Source of the DNA: DATGLG01 sp035294245
GTDB lineage: Bacteria; Pseudomonadota; Alphaproteobacteria; JACZXZ01
Reading direction: 5' to 3'
Assembly (NCBI GenBank): GCA_035294245.1
Contig: DATGLG010000004.1
Location: 1 to 64,000, forward strand
DNA length: 64,000 nt
Shown: piece by piece, positions 7,956 to 16,696 of the stretch
Numbering within the stretch: position 1 is the stretch's first letter
Layout of the letters: every line of letters begins with the position of its first letter
Program-made: the position numbers and the translations under genes
The notes under the pieces: model-generated
What the model was told of the DNA's origin: nothing
The model's input: the letters and a program-made list of their open reading frames with translations, nothing else
Databases searched by the model: none

Positions 7956-8079
7956 TGCGCTACAAAAACCGGTCAACTTGACGCGTCAGCTACACAAATT
8001 TTTCCATCCGGGTAAACTGCACGCTCGATTTGCGTCTGAGAGCCGCCGGTGCGGCACTGAAAGCACGAAAGGGAGCGAC

Positions 8080-8478
8080 GTGAAGCCGATACCCGTCGGA
8101 ACCAAGGGATCCTTTGCCATCGAGGTCAGAGCGGAGCATCTTGCGAACCGCTTCAAGGACGCCATCTTGCCGCCTGTGCTCGCCACTCCGGTCATGATCA
8201 TGGTGATGGAGAACGCCGCGCTCAACGCGATCAAGGCCTATCTCGAGCCTGGCGAGAGCGCGGTCGGGACCAAGATCGAGGTACGGCACCTTGCCGCAAC
8301 GCCGATCGGCATGCGTGTCGTCGGCGAGGCCGAGGTGACGCGCGCGGAGGGGCGGCGCATCGAGTTCACGGTTCGGGCTGCGGACGAAGTGGAGGTGATC
8401 GGCGAAGGCCGCCACGGGCGCGTGGTCGTCGACGTTGCCCGGCTGGCAAAACGGTTGGAGGCGAAGCGCGCACGATAA
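8080..8478 (+). CDS. FlK-like hot-dog thioesterase
   Basis: 132 residues. The hot-dog fold is indicated by the order T36 (ATPVM), E44 (MENAAL) and H70 (VRHLAATPIGM). These residues keep the spacing of the catalytic triad Thr42/Glu50/His76 of fluoroacetyl-CoA thioesterase FlK, shifted by six. The product probably hydrolyses a small acyl-CoA; fluoroacetyl-CoA itself is unlikely to be the natural substrate in most bacteria. GTG 8080 is chosen because AAAGGGAGCGAC precedes it and the N-terminus (MKPIPVGTKG) then fits the family; a longer frame from 7864 overlaps the IS. The upstream IS end may have displaced its promoter. Confidence 0.87.
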   Translation: MKPIPVGTKGSFAIEVRAEHLANRFKDAILPPVLATPVMIMVMENAALNAIKAYLEPGESAVGTKIEVRHLAATPIGMRVVGEAEVTRAEGRRIEFTVRAADEVEVIGEGRHGRVVVDVARLAKRLEAKRAR

Positions 8479-8495
8479 GCGCGCGTTCCGCGGCC

Positions 8496-9356
8496 TCAGC
8501 GGCGGCGGCCATGGACAAGGAGTTCGCCTGCCCGAGCCGGATCGACCTCGGCGAATGCGCCTCCTCGACTGTAATCGGCGTGATAGGCGATGTGGGGCGT
8601 TTTCACGTCATGCGCGCAATAGACGCCGAGTTTGAAATAAGGCCCCAGCTTCTGTCCCGGATACATCGTCGTACCGTGAAAATGCACGACGTTCCGCCCG
8701 TCGATCCAGCCATCGATGTATCCGTCGGGCTGCTCCGACCAGCGGATGTGGTAGATGAAGTCGTGCCAAGTCCCGCGCGCGAAGCCAGCTTCCCGGTATA
8801 GCGCGATTTGCCGGATGCCTGGGCCGTCATGGCTCACATAGAAGACGCCCTTGTTGTAGCGATGAGCCAGCATCGGCTTGTGGGCGGGCTCGCCAGGATT
8901 TGCCTGATCATGCCATTGGGCGAGAACGCAGATATTGTCCTCGCCGACAGGATAGTCTGCGGGGATATAGGTGCTGAAGCCGTACCACAGGTCTCGCCCG
9001 ATCGGCGCGTGATAGATGTCCGCGAGCTCGGCACGCCAACCCTCCGAGACATAATCCCCGGGGCGCAGCGTTACGCGGATCGCATTCTCCCGGCCGCCCA
9101 TGGCTTCGATCACGGCGGAATCGGCTTCGCGCAACCGTCGCCGGCTCCAACCGTCGAGGGTCGGCCCACGAAAAGCGCGGTATTCGATGAGCGGGACGAT
9201 CGCGCGCTGCGACGGCGGACCGCCATCGGCGGCGCGGCCGCGCGCCATCGGCCATATTGCCGTCATCGCCGCCCCTGCGATGAGCAGCAGCGCCGATCTG
9301 GCGAAGCGGCCCCGCTTCGATAGGCTTTCGGCGCCAAGGATCGGTGCATCTCCCAT
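8496..9356 (-). CDS. Secreted polysaccharide lyase-like protein
   Basis: 286 residues. N-terminal signal: basic KRGRFARS (14-21), hydrophobic core LLLIAGAAMTAIW, probable cleavage near GRA-ADG (residues 41-44). The rest resembles heparinase-I-like jelly-roll proteins: GDYVSEGWRAEL, DLWYGFSTYIPADYP, VLAQWHDQ, DFIYHIRWS, DGYIDGWIDG and KLGVY motifs. The fold-based expectation is cleavage or binding of an acidic polysaccharide outside the cytoplasm; substrate unknown. ATG 9356 is taken because the longer frame to 9515 runs antisense inside gyrB. It lies 43 bp downstream of the gyrB stop on the same strand and is convergent with the thioesterase gene. Confidence 0.8.
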   Translation of the reverse strand: MGDAPILGAESLSKRGRFARSALLLIAGAAMTAIWPMARGRAADGGPPSQRAIVPLIEYRAFRGPTLDGWSRRRLREADSAVIEAMGGRENAIRVTLRPGDYVSEGWRAELADIYHAPIGRDLWYGFSTYIPADYPVGEDNICVLAQWHDQANPGEPAHKPMLAHRYNKGVFYVSHDGPGIRQIALYREAGFARGTWHDFIYHIRWSEQPDGYIDGWIDGRNVVHFHGTTMYPGQKLGPYFKLGVYCAHDVKTPHIAYHADYSRGGAFAEVDPARAGELLVHGRRR

Positions 9357-9399
9357 GATCCCCGCCGTGATTTCCACCGCACTGACAAGGGCGGCATTC

Positions 9400-11844
9400 C
9401 TAGACGTCCAGGTTCGCCACCTTGAGCGCGTTCTGCTGAATGAAGTCGCGGCGCGGCTCGACCACATCGCCCATGAGCGTCGAGAAGACTTCTTCGGCCT
9501 GGTCCATATGCTCAACCTTGACCTGGAGGAGCGAGCGTGCCTGGGGGTCGAGGGTGGTCTGCCAGAGCTGCTCGGGGTTCATCTCGCCGAGGCCTTTATA
9601 GCGCTGGATCGCAACACCCTTGCGGCCCAGCTCCATGATGGCGTCGACAAGGCCGATCGGGCCGGCGATCGAGAACTCCTTGTCCTTGGCGATAAGCTTG
9701 CCGCGCTTCACGTAGAGCGCCTGCAGCTCGGCGGCGAAGCCGTCGATGCGGCGTGCCTCCGCCGAGCGGATCACGGCACCGTCGATCACATGGCGCTCCG
9801 TGACCCCGCGCAAGGTGCGCGTAAACTGCAGACTGCCATCGGGCAGCGGCTCGGCCTTCCAGCCGCGCTCGTGCTCCGGTGCCAAGCGGTCGAGGCGCGA
9901 GGCGATGTAATCAGCCGCCGCCTGCGACTGGGCACGGTTCGCAAGGACCTCCGCGTTGAGGGCGCCGGCGATTGCCGCCTGCTCCATCACCTGCGCGTTG
10001 CCGAGATGGCGAATGAGGGGCTGGAGCAGCCCCTTTACCGCGCGCGCCCTTTGCACGATCTCCCGCAGATCGCTGCCGCCATGCTGAACACCGTCATGGG
10101 TTGCGAAGACAGCCTCCTCCAGCGCCGCCCCCATCAGATAGTCCTCGAGCGCACGGTCATCCTTGAGATAGACCTCGGAATTACCCCGTTTCGCGCGATA
10201 GAGAGGCGGCTGGGCGATGAAGAGATGCCCCTGGGCGATGAGGTCGGGCATCTGACGATAGAAGAAGGTGAGGAGTAGCGTGCGGATGTGGCTGCCGTCC
10301 ACATCGGCGTCGGTCATGATGATGATCTTGTGGTAGCGCAGCTTGGAGACATCGAAATCCTCTCGTCCGATCCCGGTGCCGAGGGCGGAAATCAGGGTGC
10401 CGATTTCCGCCGAGCCCAGCATCTTGTCGAAACGGGCGCGCTCGACGTTGAGGATCTTGCCGCGCAACGGCAGGATCGCCTGAATGGAGCGGTCGCGGCC
10501 TTGTTTGGCCGAGCCGCCGGCGGAATCCCCCTCGACGATGAAGAGCTCGGATTTGGCCGGGTCGCGCTCCTGGCAATCGGCGAGTTTCCCCGGTAGGCTC
10601 GCCATATCGAGAGCCCCCTTTCGGCGCGTGAGCTCACGCGCCTTGCGCGCCGCCTCGCGCGCGGCCGCGGCCTCGACCACTTTGCCGACGATGCGCTTGG
10701 CATCCGCGGGATGCTCCTCGAACCACTGCGCGAGCCGGTCTCCGAGGATTCCTTCGACGACCGGCCGTACCTCCGAGGAGACCAGCTTCTCCTTGGTCTG
10801 CGATGAAAATTTAGGGTCGGGCACCTTGACGGAGAGAACGCAAGTCAGCCCTTCGCGCATATCGTCGCCGGCGAGCTGGACCTTCTCCTTCTTGGCGATG
10901 CCCTGCTCGTTGGCGTAATTGTTGATCGTGCGGGTGAGCGCCGCGCGGAAGCCCGCCAGATGGGTGCCGCCGTCGCGCTGCGGAATGTTGTTCGTGAAGC
11001 ACAGCATCGTCTCGTGATAACTGTCGTTCCACTGCAGCGAGACTTCCACGGTGATGCCGTCGCGCGCACCGCTGACGGCGATCGGCCCCTGATGCAGCGC
11101 GGTCTTCGAGCGATCGAGCCATTGCACGAAGGCCTCGATACCGCCCTCGTAGTGCAGCTCGATGGATTTGGGCTGCACGCCGCGGGCATCAGTAAGCTTC
11201 AGGAAGACGCCCGAGTTGAGGAAGGCGAGTTCGCGGAGTCGATGCTCGAGCGTGGCATAGTCGAACTCGGTCTTGGTGAACACCTTCTTCGACGGCAGGA
11301 ATGTCAGCTCGGTGCCGGAGCGTCCAGCATGGGGGCCGATGACGGCAAGCGGAGCCTCGGGCTCGCCGTCGTGGAAGCGGATGAAATGCTCGGCGCCGTC
11401 GCGCCAGATGCGAAGCTCGAGGGTCTCGCTGAGGGCATTCACCACCGAGACGCCCACCCCGTGCAGGCCGCCCGAGACCTTGTAGGAGTTCTGGTCGAAT
11501 TTCCCGCCGGCATGGAGCTGGGTCATGATGACCTGCGCCGCCGAGACGCCCTCCTCCGCATGGATGTCGACGGGGATGCCGCGACCATTGTCCCTTACCG
11601 TCACCGAGCCGTCGGCGTTGAGCGTCACTTCGATACGATCGCAATAACCGGCAAGGGCTTCGTCGATCGCATTGTCCACCACCTCGTAGACCATGTGATG
11701 GAGCCCCGAGCCGTCATCGGTATCACCGATATACATGCCCGGGCGCTTCCGCACCGCGTCGAGGCCGCGCAGGATCTTGATCGAATGGGAGTCGTAGGTA
11801 TCGTCATTGCCCGTCGGGGCGGGTGCTGTGGCTTTCTCGGTCAT
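9400..11844 (-). CDS. gyrB: DNA gyrase subunit B
   Basis: 814 residues, a normal length for alphaproteobacterial GyrB. The GHKL ATPase domain carries VVDNAIDEALAGYCD and DNGRGIPVD near residues 40-85 and GLHGVGVSVVNALS. The transducer follows. The TOPRIM domain has EGDSAGGSAKQGRDR and the metal-binding D-x-D in MTDADVDGSHIRTLL. The C-terminal RYKGLGEMNPEQLWQTT is diagnostic of GyrB rather than ParE in context. With GyrA it introduces negative supercoils using ATP. It starts 13 bp after recF, completing dnaN-recF-gyrB. Confidence 0.98.
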   Translation of the reverse strand: MTEKATAPAPTGNDDTYDSHSIKILRGLDAVRKRPGMYIGDTDDGSGLHHMVYEVVDNAIDEALAGYCDRIEVTLNADGSVTVRDNGRGIPVDIHAEEGVSAAQVIMTQLHAGGKFDQNSYKVSGGLHGVGVSVVNALSETLELRIWRDGAEHFIRFHDGEPEAPLAVIGPHAGRSGTELTFLPSKKVFTKTEFDYATLEHRLRELAFLNSGVFLKLTDARGVQPKSIELHYEGGIEAFVQWLDRSKTALHQGPIAVSGARDGITVEVSLQWNDSYHETMLCFTNNIPQRDGGTHLAGFRAALTRTINNYANEQGIAKKEKVQLAGDDMREGLTCVLSVKVPDPKFSSQTKEKLVSSEVRPVVEGILGDRLAQWFEEHPADAKRIVGKVVEAAAAREAARKARELTRRKGALDMASLPGKLADCQERDPAKSELFIVEGDSAGGSAKQGRDRSIQAILPLRGKILNVERARFDKMLGSAEIGTLISALGTGIGREDFDVSKLRYHKIIIMTDADVDGSHIRTLLLTFFYRQMPDLIAQGHLFIAQPPLYRAKRGNSEVYLKDDRALEDYLMGAALEEAVFATHDGVQHGGSDLREIVQRARAVKGLLQPLIRHLGNAQVMEQAAIAGALNAEVLANRAQSQAAADYIASRLDRLAPEHERGWKAEPLPDGSLQFTRTLRGVTERHVIDGAVIRSAEARRIDGFAAELQALYVKRGKLIAKDKEFSIAGPIGLVDAIMELGRKGVAIQRYKGLGEMNPEQLWQTTLDPQARSLLQVKVEHMDQAEEVFSTLMGDVVEPRRDFIQQNALKVANLDV

Positions 11845-11857
11845 TTTCGCCTGTCCT

Positions 11858-13048
11858 TCAACGCGGTACGACGTTGCCGCCGACCACGCGGAAATACTGG
11901 GCCTGGTCGCCCAGGCTCTCGAACATCGCTTCGTCCGTACCCGTCATCCAGGCCTGGGATCCGAGGGAGCGGATCTCCTCGTAGAGGGCTGCGCGGCGCA
12001 CCCGGTCCAGGTGAGCGGCGACTTCGTCCAGGAGGAGAAGCGGGGCCGCCGCATGCTCGAGTGCCAGAAGGCGGGCCTGGGCGAGCACAAGGGCGATCAG
12101 CAGCGCCTTCTGCTCGCCGGTCGAGCACAAGGCCGCCGGCATATCTGTATCCATATGATGGACCACGAGATCGCTGCGGTGTGGCCCATCGCTTGCGCCT
12201 CCCGCGGCCGCATCCTCGCTGCGCGCGCCGGCAAGAAGGCCTTTGAACCGCTCCTCGGCCTCGAGCGCGGGCGCCGTATCGAGCCAGCTCTCGACAGTGC
12301 CTTGTAGCGCGATCTCGGCGCGCGGAAATGGCCCGACACCGAGGGCCAAGGCTCCTTGCAGCCGGCGGACCAGAGCTCGGCGGGCTGCGGCGATCGCAAC
12401 CCCCTTCTCGGCCATTGCTCCTTCCAGGGTGTCGAGCCAGACGGGATCCTGGACACCGTCCCGTAGGAGCCGGGCGCGCTCGCGAAGCGCGTGCTCGTAA
12501 GCGGCAATGCGGCCAGAGTGATCCGGATCGACGCCGTAGACCATGCGATCGAGGAAGCGACGCCGGCCCCCGGCGCCCTCCTGGAAGAGACGGTCCATTT
12601 CCGGCGTCGTCCACAGGATCGCGAGCTGGCGGGCAAGGTCCGCCTGGCTCCGTGCCGGCTTGCCGTCGATGCGCACAAGACGCCGCGGACTCCCAGCCGC
12701 CCCTTCGGGATCGCGACCGGTGCCGATATCCAGCGGCCCCGCCGGGGTCGAGAGCGAGGTCGCGACCGCCCAGCATCCGCCGCCGCGCCGATCCACTTCG
12801 TCGAGGCGAGCCCGCCGCAGACCGCGCCCCGGCGCCAGGAATGACAAAGCCTCGAGGAGATTGGTCTTGCCGGCGCCATTGGGTCCAGTGAGCACCACCG
12901 GGCGCCCGTCAGGCTCAATCTGCAACGCCGGGTAGCAACGGAAGTCCGTGAGGGCGAGTCGCCTTACGACGAGTCGACCCTCCTGCGCCGCGACGGGTCT
13001 CGACGCGAAAGCCACCATTGCCAAATCGTTGAGCGCCGCTTCCTTCAC
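11858..13048 (-). CDS. recF: DNA replication/repair protein RecF
   Basis: 396 residues, SMC-like ABC ATPase. The Walker A GPNGAGKT is at 55-62, the signature is STGEQKALLIALVLAQA, and Walker B is LLLLDEVAAHLD. DFRCYPAL near residue 35 is the typical RecF N-terminal motif. RecF with RecO/RecR loads RecA at single-strand gaps. The GTG start (13048) overlaps the dnaN TGA in a GTGA, implying translational coupling. A downstream ATG (residue 11) is an alternative start. Confidence 0.97.
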   Translation of the reverse strand: MKEAALNDLAMVAFASRPVAAQEGRLVVRRLALTDFRCYPALQIEPDGRPVVLTGPNGAGKTNLLEALSFLAPGRGLRRARLDEVDRRGGGCWAVATSLSTPAGPLDIGTGRDPEGAAGSPRRLVRIDGKPARSQADLARQLAILWTTPEMDRLFQEGAGGRRRFLDRMVYGVDPDHSGRIAAYEHALRERARLLRDGVQDPVWLDTLEGAMAEKGVAIAAARRALVRRLQGALALGVGPFPRAEIALQGTVESWLDTAPALEAEERFKGLLAGARSEDAAAGGASDGPHRSDLVVHHMDTDMPAALCSTGEQKALLIALVLAQARLLALEHAAAPLLLLDEVAAHLDRVRRAALYEEIRSLGSQAWMTGTDEAMFESLGDQAQYFRVVGGNVVPR

Positions 13049-14163
13049 ACCCGCATCGGCATCAGCACGTAAAGCGCGCTGGAATCGGCGACATCGCGCA
13101 CCACGGTCGGCGAGGCCGCGTCAGACATGGCGAACTGCGCCCCCTCGCCTTCGATTTGCCGGGCGATATCGAGGAGATAGCGGGAATTGAAGCCGATCTC
13201 GAGGGCACCGGCCGTATATTTCACTTCCAGCTCCTCGGTCGCGCTCCCTGCCTCGGGGCTACTCGCCGAAAGGGTCAGGACCCCGTCCGCGAGGCTGAGC
13301 TTCACTGCGCGTGATTTCTCCGTCGAGATCGTCGAGACTCGATCGACGGCCTCGGCGAATTCTTGCCGGCCGACTTCCATCACCTTGTCGTTGTTCTGCG
13401 GGATCACCCGCTCGTAATCGGGGAAGGTCCCGTCGATCAGCTTGGACGTGAGGATAATATCATCGAAGCCAAAGCGAACCCGCGTCTCGGACAGGGCGAT
13501 CTGGACCGGCGCCTCGCTCCCTTCAATCAGCTTGCGCATCTCGGCAACGGTCTTGCGCGGCAGAATCACGCCCGGCATGCCCTCGGCGCCCGCCGGCAGC
13601 GCCATTTCCACGCGGGCGAGGCGGTGGCCGTCCGTGGCGGCGGCCCGGAGCAACTTCACCTTTCCCTGAACCGCCGCATGAAGGAAGATGCCGTTCAGGT
13701 AGTAACGGGTCTCCTCCGTCGAGATGGCGAAGCTGGTACGGTCGACGAGCATGCGGAGCTCGTTCGCCGCCAGCCCGAATTCGTTCGGCAGCTCGCCACC
13801 GGTCATGACCGGAAAATCCTCGGCCGGCAGCGTCGCCAATGTGAACTGGGAGCGTCCGCAGCGGATGAGGAGCTGCGATCGCTCGGTATTCGTCCCGAGC
13901 TCGACTTGGGCCCCTTCGGGCAGCTTGCGCACGATGTCGTAGAAGGTATGGGCCGGCGCGGTGATGGCTCCCTCCTTGCCGATCTCGCACGGAACCCGCT
14001 CGATGATCTCGAGATCCATATCCGTCGCCGTCAAGGCCAGGGCCCCCGCCTTGGCCTCGAGCAGAACATTGGCGAGGATCGGGATCGTGTTGCGGCGCTC
14101 CACCACGCTCTGGACATGGGCAAGCGCCCGCAAGAGAGCCGCGCGTTCGATGGTGAGTTTCAT
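13045..14163 (-). CDS. dnaN: DNA polymerase III beta subunit (sliding clamp)
   Basis: 372 residues, the standard clamp length, beginning MKLTIERAALLRALAHVQSV. Three repeated domains of about 120 residues are present; the end YVLMPMRV is the conserved C-terminal strand that borders the client-binding pocket. It acts as a homodimeric ring tethering polymerase III to DNA. ATG 14163 is chosen over a longer frame to 14262, whose first 33 residues lack clamp homology. The dnaA stop lies about 200 bp upstream, leaving room for a separate dnaN promoter. Confidence 0.98.
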   Translation of the reverse strand: MKLTIERAALLRALAHVQSVVERRNTIPILANVLLEAKAGALALTATDMDLEIIERVPCEIGKEGAITAPAHTFYDIVRKLPEGAQVELGTNTERSQLLIRCGRSQFTLATLPAEDFPVMTGGELPNEFGLAANELRMLVDRTSFAISTEETRYYLNGIFLHAAVQGKVKLLRAAATDGHRLARVEMALPAGAEGMPGVILPRKTVAEMRKLIEGSEAPVQIALSETRVRFGFDDIILTSKLIDGTFPDYERVIPQNNDKVMEVGRQEFAEAVDRVSTISTEKSRAVKLSLADGVLTLSASSPEAGSATEELEVKYTAGALEIGFNSRYLLDIARQIEGEGAQFAMSDAASPTVVRDVADSSALYVLMPMRV

Positions 14164-14367
14164 GACGGATCGGAGCCGAGCAATTGACCCTAGGAACGGC
14201 AATCGAAACAGGCGCGTCGCGGCGCCCAAGGACCCCGCCCGGGGCGCGCCGAAATGGCGCAAGGGAGCGGTGGAACAGTATAGCAGAAGCTTTTGGAGTC
14301 AGAAGCGTTTTCCGCTACCGGCGGCCGCATAAACCAAACCAGCCATAGCGGTTTTGCCGGCTAGAAT

Positions 14368-15741
14368 TCAACCTTCCAACATGCGCCGCAGGAGCTCGAC
14401 ATCGTCGGAGAAGGTCGAGTCCGTCGAGCGCAGCTCCTCCACCTTGCGCACGGCATGCATCACCGTGGTGTGGTCCCGGCCGCCGAATTTCCGGCCGATC
14501 TCGGGCAAGGAGCGGGCCGTCAGCTGCTTGGCGAGATACATGGCGACCTGCCGGGGGCGGGCGACGGCGCGGGCGCGGCGGGCCGAGTGCATGTCGGAGA
14601 TGCGGATATTGAAATGCTCGGCGACGCGCTTCTGAATCTCCTCGATCGTAACCCTGCGGTCGTTGGCGCGAAGGAGGTCGTGGAGCACCTCTTGGGTCGT
14701 CTCGAGCGTAATAGGCCGGCCGATCAGCGTTGCATGGGCGACGATGCGATTGAGCGCACCCTCCAGCTCGCGGACATTGGAGGTGATCTTATGGGCGAGG
14801 AATTCCATGACCTTGACGGGAATTTGATTCCCGAGGCTCTCCGCCTTCGACTGGAGGATGCCAAGCCTCAGCTCATAGCTGGTGGGATGGATATCCGCCA
14901 CCAGCCCCCAGCCAAGCCGGGAGCGCAGGCGCTCCTCGAGCCCCTCGAGGTCAGAGGGCGACTTGTCCGCCGAGATCACGATCTGCCGGTTCTGATCCAC
15001 CAGGGCGTTGAAGGTGTGGAAGAACTCTTCCTGGGTCGAATCCTTCCCGCTGATGAACTGGACATCGTCGATCATCAGCACGTCGACCGACCGGAACTGC
15101 TCCTTGAAGGCAACCGTGTCCTTGTAGCGAAGAGCGCGAATGAATTGGTACATGAATTTCTCGGCCGAGAGATAGATCACGCGTCGGCCGGGATCGCGCT
15201 TGCGGATATGCCAGGCGATCGCATGCATGAGATGGGTCTTCCCCAATCCTACGCCGCTATAGAGGAAGAGGGGGTTGAACGGCACGCTCGTGGACTCGGC
15301 AACCCTGCGCGCTGCCGCATGGGCGAGCTCGTTCGGCTTGCCCACGACGAAATTCTCGAAGGTGAAGCGCGGATCAAGGGGTGCTGAAAGACTGGCGCGC
15401 CCGTCCTGCTCGGGCTCAACCGGATCGGGAGCCGCTTCCTGCGCCTTGGCCTTGCCGGGCGTCGCGCCGTCCCGCATCGAATCGACAAGGATCTCGATGA
15501 CCTGGACGCTGGCATTCTCGCCGGTCCAGAGCGCGCGAATGCGATCGGCATAATGGGTGACGACCCAGTCGCGCATGAAGCGGGTCGGGGCCGCGAGCCG
15601 CACCTGCCCGCCGTCCAAGGTCTTGAGCGTGAGGGGCTTGAGCCAGCTCTTATAGGCCGCTTCCCCATATTCCGCGCGCAGCCGCCCCCTTACGCGCGCC
15701 CATTGTGCATCGACCTTGCCGCGAAATCCGCTGTCGGTCAT
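14368..15741 (-). CDS. dnaA: Chromosomal replication initiator DnaA
   Basis: 457 residues with four domains. Domain I (1-90) includes WLKPLTL. Domain II is a variable linker rich in Ala/Pro/Glu (about 91-120). Domain III is the AAA+ core with Walker A GVGLGKTH (163-170) and Walker B VLMIDDVQF (221-229). Domain IV is the DNA-binding helix-turn-helix with the DHTTVMHAVRKVEEL signature near 425-440. It opens the origin by binding DnaA boxes. It is followed by dnaN on the same strand. No exact DnaA box was found in the flanking gaps, so autoregulation is not shown here. Confidence 0.98.
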   Translation of the reverse strand: MTDSGFRGKVDAQWARVRGRLRAEYGEAAYKSWLKPLTLKTLDGGQVRLAAPTRFMRDWVVTHYADRIRALWTGENASVQVIEILVDSMRDGATPGKAKAQEAAPDPVEPEQDGRASLSAPLDPRFTFENFVVGKPNELAHAAARRVAESTSVPFNPLFLYSGVGLGKTHLMHAIAWHIRKRDPGRRVIYLSAEKFMYQFIRALRYKDTVAFKEQFRSVDVLMIDDVQFISGKDSTQEEFFHTFNALVDQNRQIVISADKSPSDLEGLEERLRSRLGWGLVADIHPTSYELRLGILQSKAESLGNQIPVKVMEFLAHKITSNVRELEGALNRIVAHATLIGRPITLETTQEVLHDLLRANDRRVTIEEIQKRVAEHFNIRISDMHSARRARAVARPRQVAMYLAKQLTARSLPEIGRKFGGRDHTTVMHAVRKVEELRSTDSTFSDDVELLRRMLEG

Positions 15742-16274
15742 GGCTGGACCCTATTCCCAAGCCATGCCGGCAGCCCATCGGACAGCCGCGCCGTTCGTCT
15801 CGAAGGCGACACTGCCCGGCGACGCCCTCCACGTTGAGCCCTTAGGATGTGAGAGGCGCCGTGTCGTTTCCGGCACGACATCAGCAGAAAGATCGAACAC
15901 CAGCTGCCCCCACGATGGCCGCATCTTCCGGCCATCGCTTTGTTACCCCCGTCGGCATTTTTATCTGTCGCCGCCGACTACTAGACTTTTGCCTTTACGG
16001 ACCGACCCAGCCTCGACCCTCAAACCGCACAACAGACGTCTCCCAGACCAATGCCGAGTTCGAGGTGTCTAAAGTTGTCTGCGATTAACCGATAACGCGG
16101 CTGTCGGCCGCTGTGTCGAAGGAATCTACTCGTGGCTCTAGCGGCATGCAACTAGACGAATAGAGAACGGGGAAAAATTTTTGATCGTCCGATGACGCTT
16201 GCGTGTTTCGTCACGCAAAGACCACGAAGCCGCGGCCCGAGGACCGCGGCTCGCTCAGACGGAATGCAATCGCG
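15742..16274. other. 533-bp dnaA-rpsT intergenic region
   Basis: There is no supportable gene in this gap; short frames in it run antisense to dnaA or lack ribosome-binding sites. It must contain the dnaA promoter (minus strand) and the 3' end of the rpsT transcript. Its rpsT-proximal part holds two hairpins (16199-16250) and an AAAAATTTTT run at about 16174-16183. No TTATNCACA sequence is present, so an origin here is not supported by exact DnaA boxes. I could not pick a convincing -35/-10 pair. Confidence 0.6.
16199..16250 (-). terminator. Tandem hairpins downstream of rpsT
   Basis: Reading the minus strand after rpsT: first GCCGCGG (16250-16244) pairs with CCGCGGC (16235-16229) around an 8-base loop; then TTGCGTG (16218-16212) pairs with CACGCAA (16205-16199). 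A weak T-containing stretch follows, with a further T run about 16 bp on. This is a probable transcription terminator or 3' stabilising structure of the rpsT mRNA. Confidence 0.6.
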
Positions 16275-16535
16275 CTAGAGCGCCTTGATGCGCGCGGAAA
16301 GGCGGGAGAGCTTGCGCGCGACGGTGTTGCGGTGAATGACGCCCTTGGTCGCGCCGCGCTGCAGCTCGGGCTGCATCTCGCGGAACGCCGTCTGCGCCGC
16401 CGCCTTGTCGCCGCTCGCGATTGCGAGCTCAGTCTTCCGGATGAAAGTCCTGAGGCGACTCACGCGCGCGCGATTGATATCGCTGCGCCGCGCCGTTTGC
16501 CGGACCCGTTTCTTAGCTGACTTAGTATTCGCCAT
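16275..16535 (-). CDS. rpsT: 30S ribosomal protein S20
   Basis: 86 residues, beginning MANTKSAKKRVRQTARR, the classic highly basic S20 N-terminus; three long helices follow. It binds 16S rRNA early in 30S assembly. Adjacent to dnaA, as in many alphaproteobacteria. Single gene with hairpins downstream; the enoyl-CoA hydratase stop lies about 160 bp upstream. Confidence 0.98.
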   Translation of the reverse strand: MANTKSAKKRVRQTARRSDINRARVSRLRTFIRKTELAIASGDKAAAQTAFREMQPELQRGATKGVIHRNTVARKLSRLSARIKAL

Positions 16536-16696
16536 GCGACACCATCAACGCGAGCTGAAGACCGATGAATGAACAGGGCCCGGAACAGGCGCTCCGGGCC
16601 GCGAACGGCGGGTTATAGCCCTCGGCCACCCCGGCCGTCAAGGGCGGCGCGATCGCGAATACCCCATGAAAATAGCCGAAATCCGCCATTTCCATG

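Larger units (their letters stand above)
6611..7998 (+). mobile_element. ISNCY-type insertion sequence, apparently intact
   Basis: The element contains one transposase gene and imperfect terminal inverted repeats. The left end reads TTTGTAGTTAGCT (6611-6623) followed by TGACCGGTTTT, TGACGCGT and GTCCGGTTTTTG (to 6667). Read inward from the right end, the complement gives TTTGTGTAGCT, TGACGCGT and TTGACCGGTTTTTGTAGCGC (7998-7958). Boundaries are estimated from these repeats to within a few bases; no clean target duplication could be seen. It separates the glutathione transferase gene from the thioesterase gene. Confidence 0.8.

Noticed and set aside
15742..16274. Replication origin beside dnaA
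   Set aside because: No exact TTATNCACA box and no clear AT-rich unwinding region were found in this gap or in the dnaA-dnaN gap; an origin may lie elsewhere.
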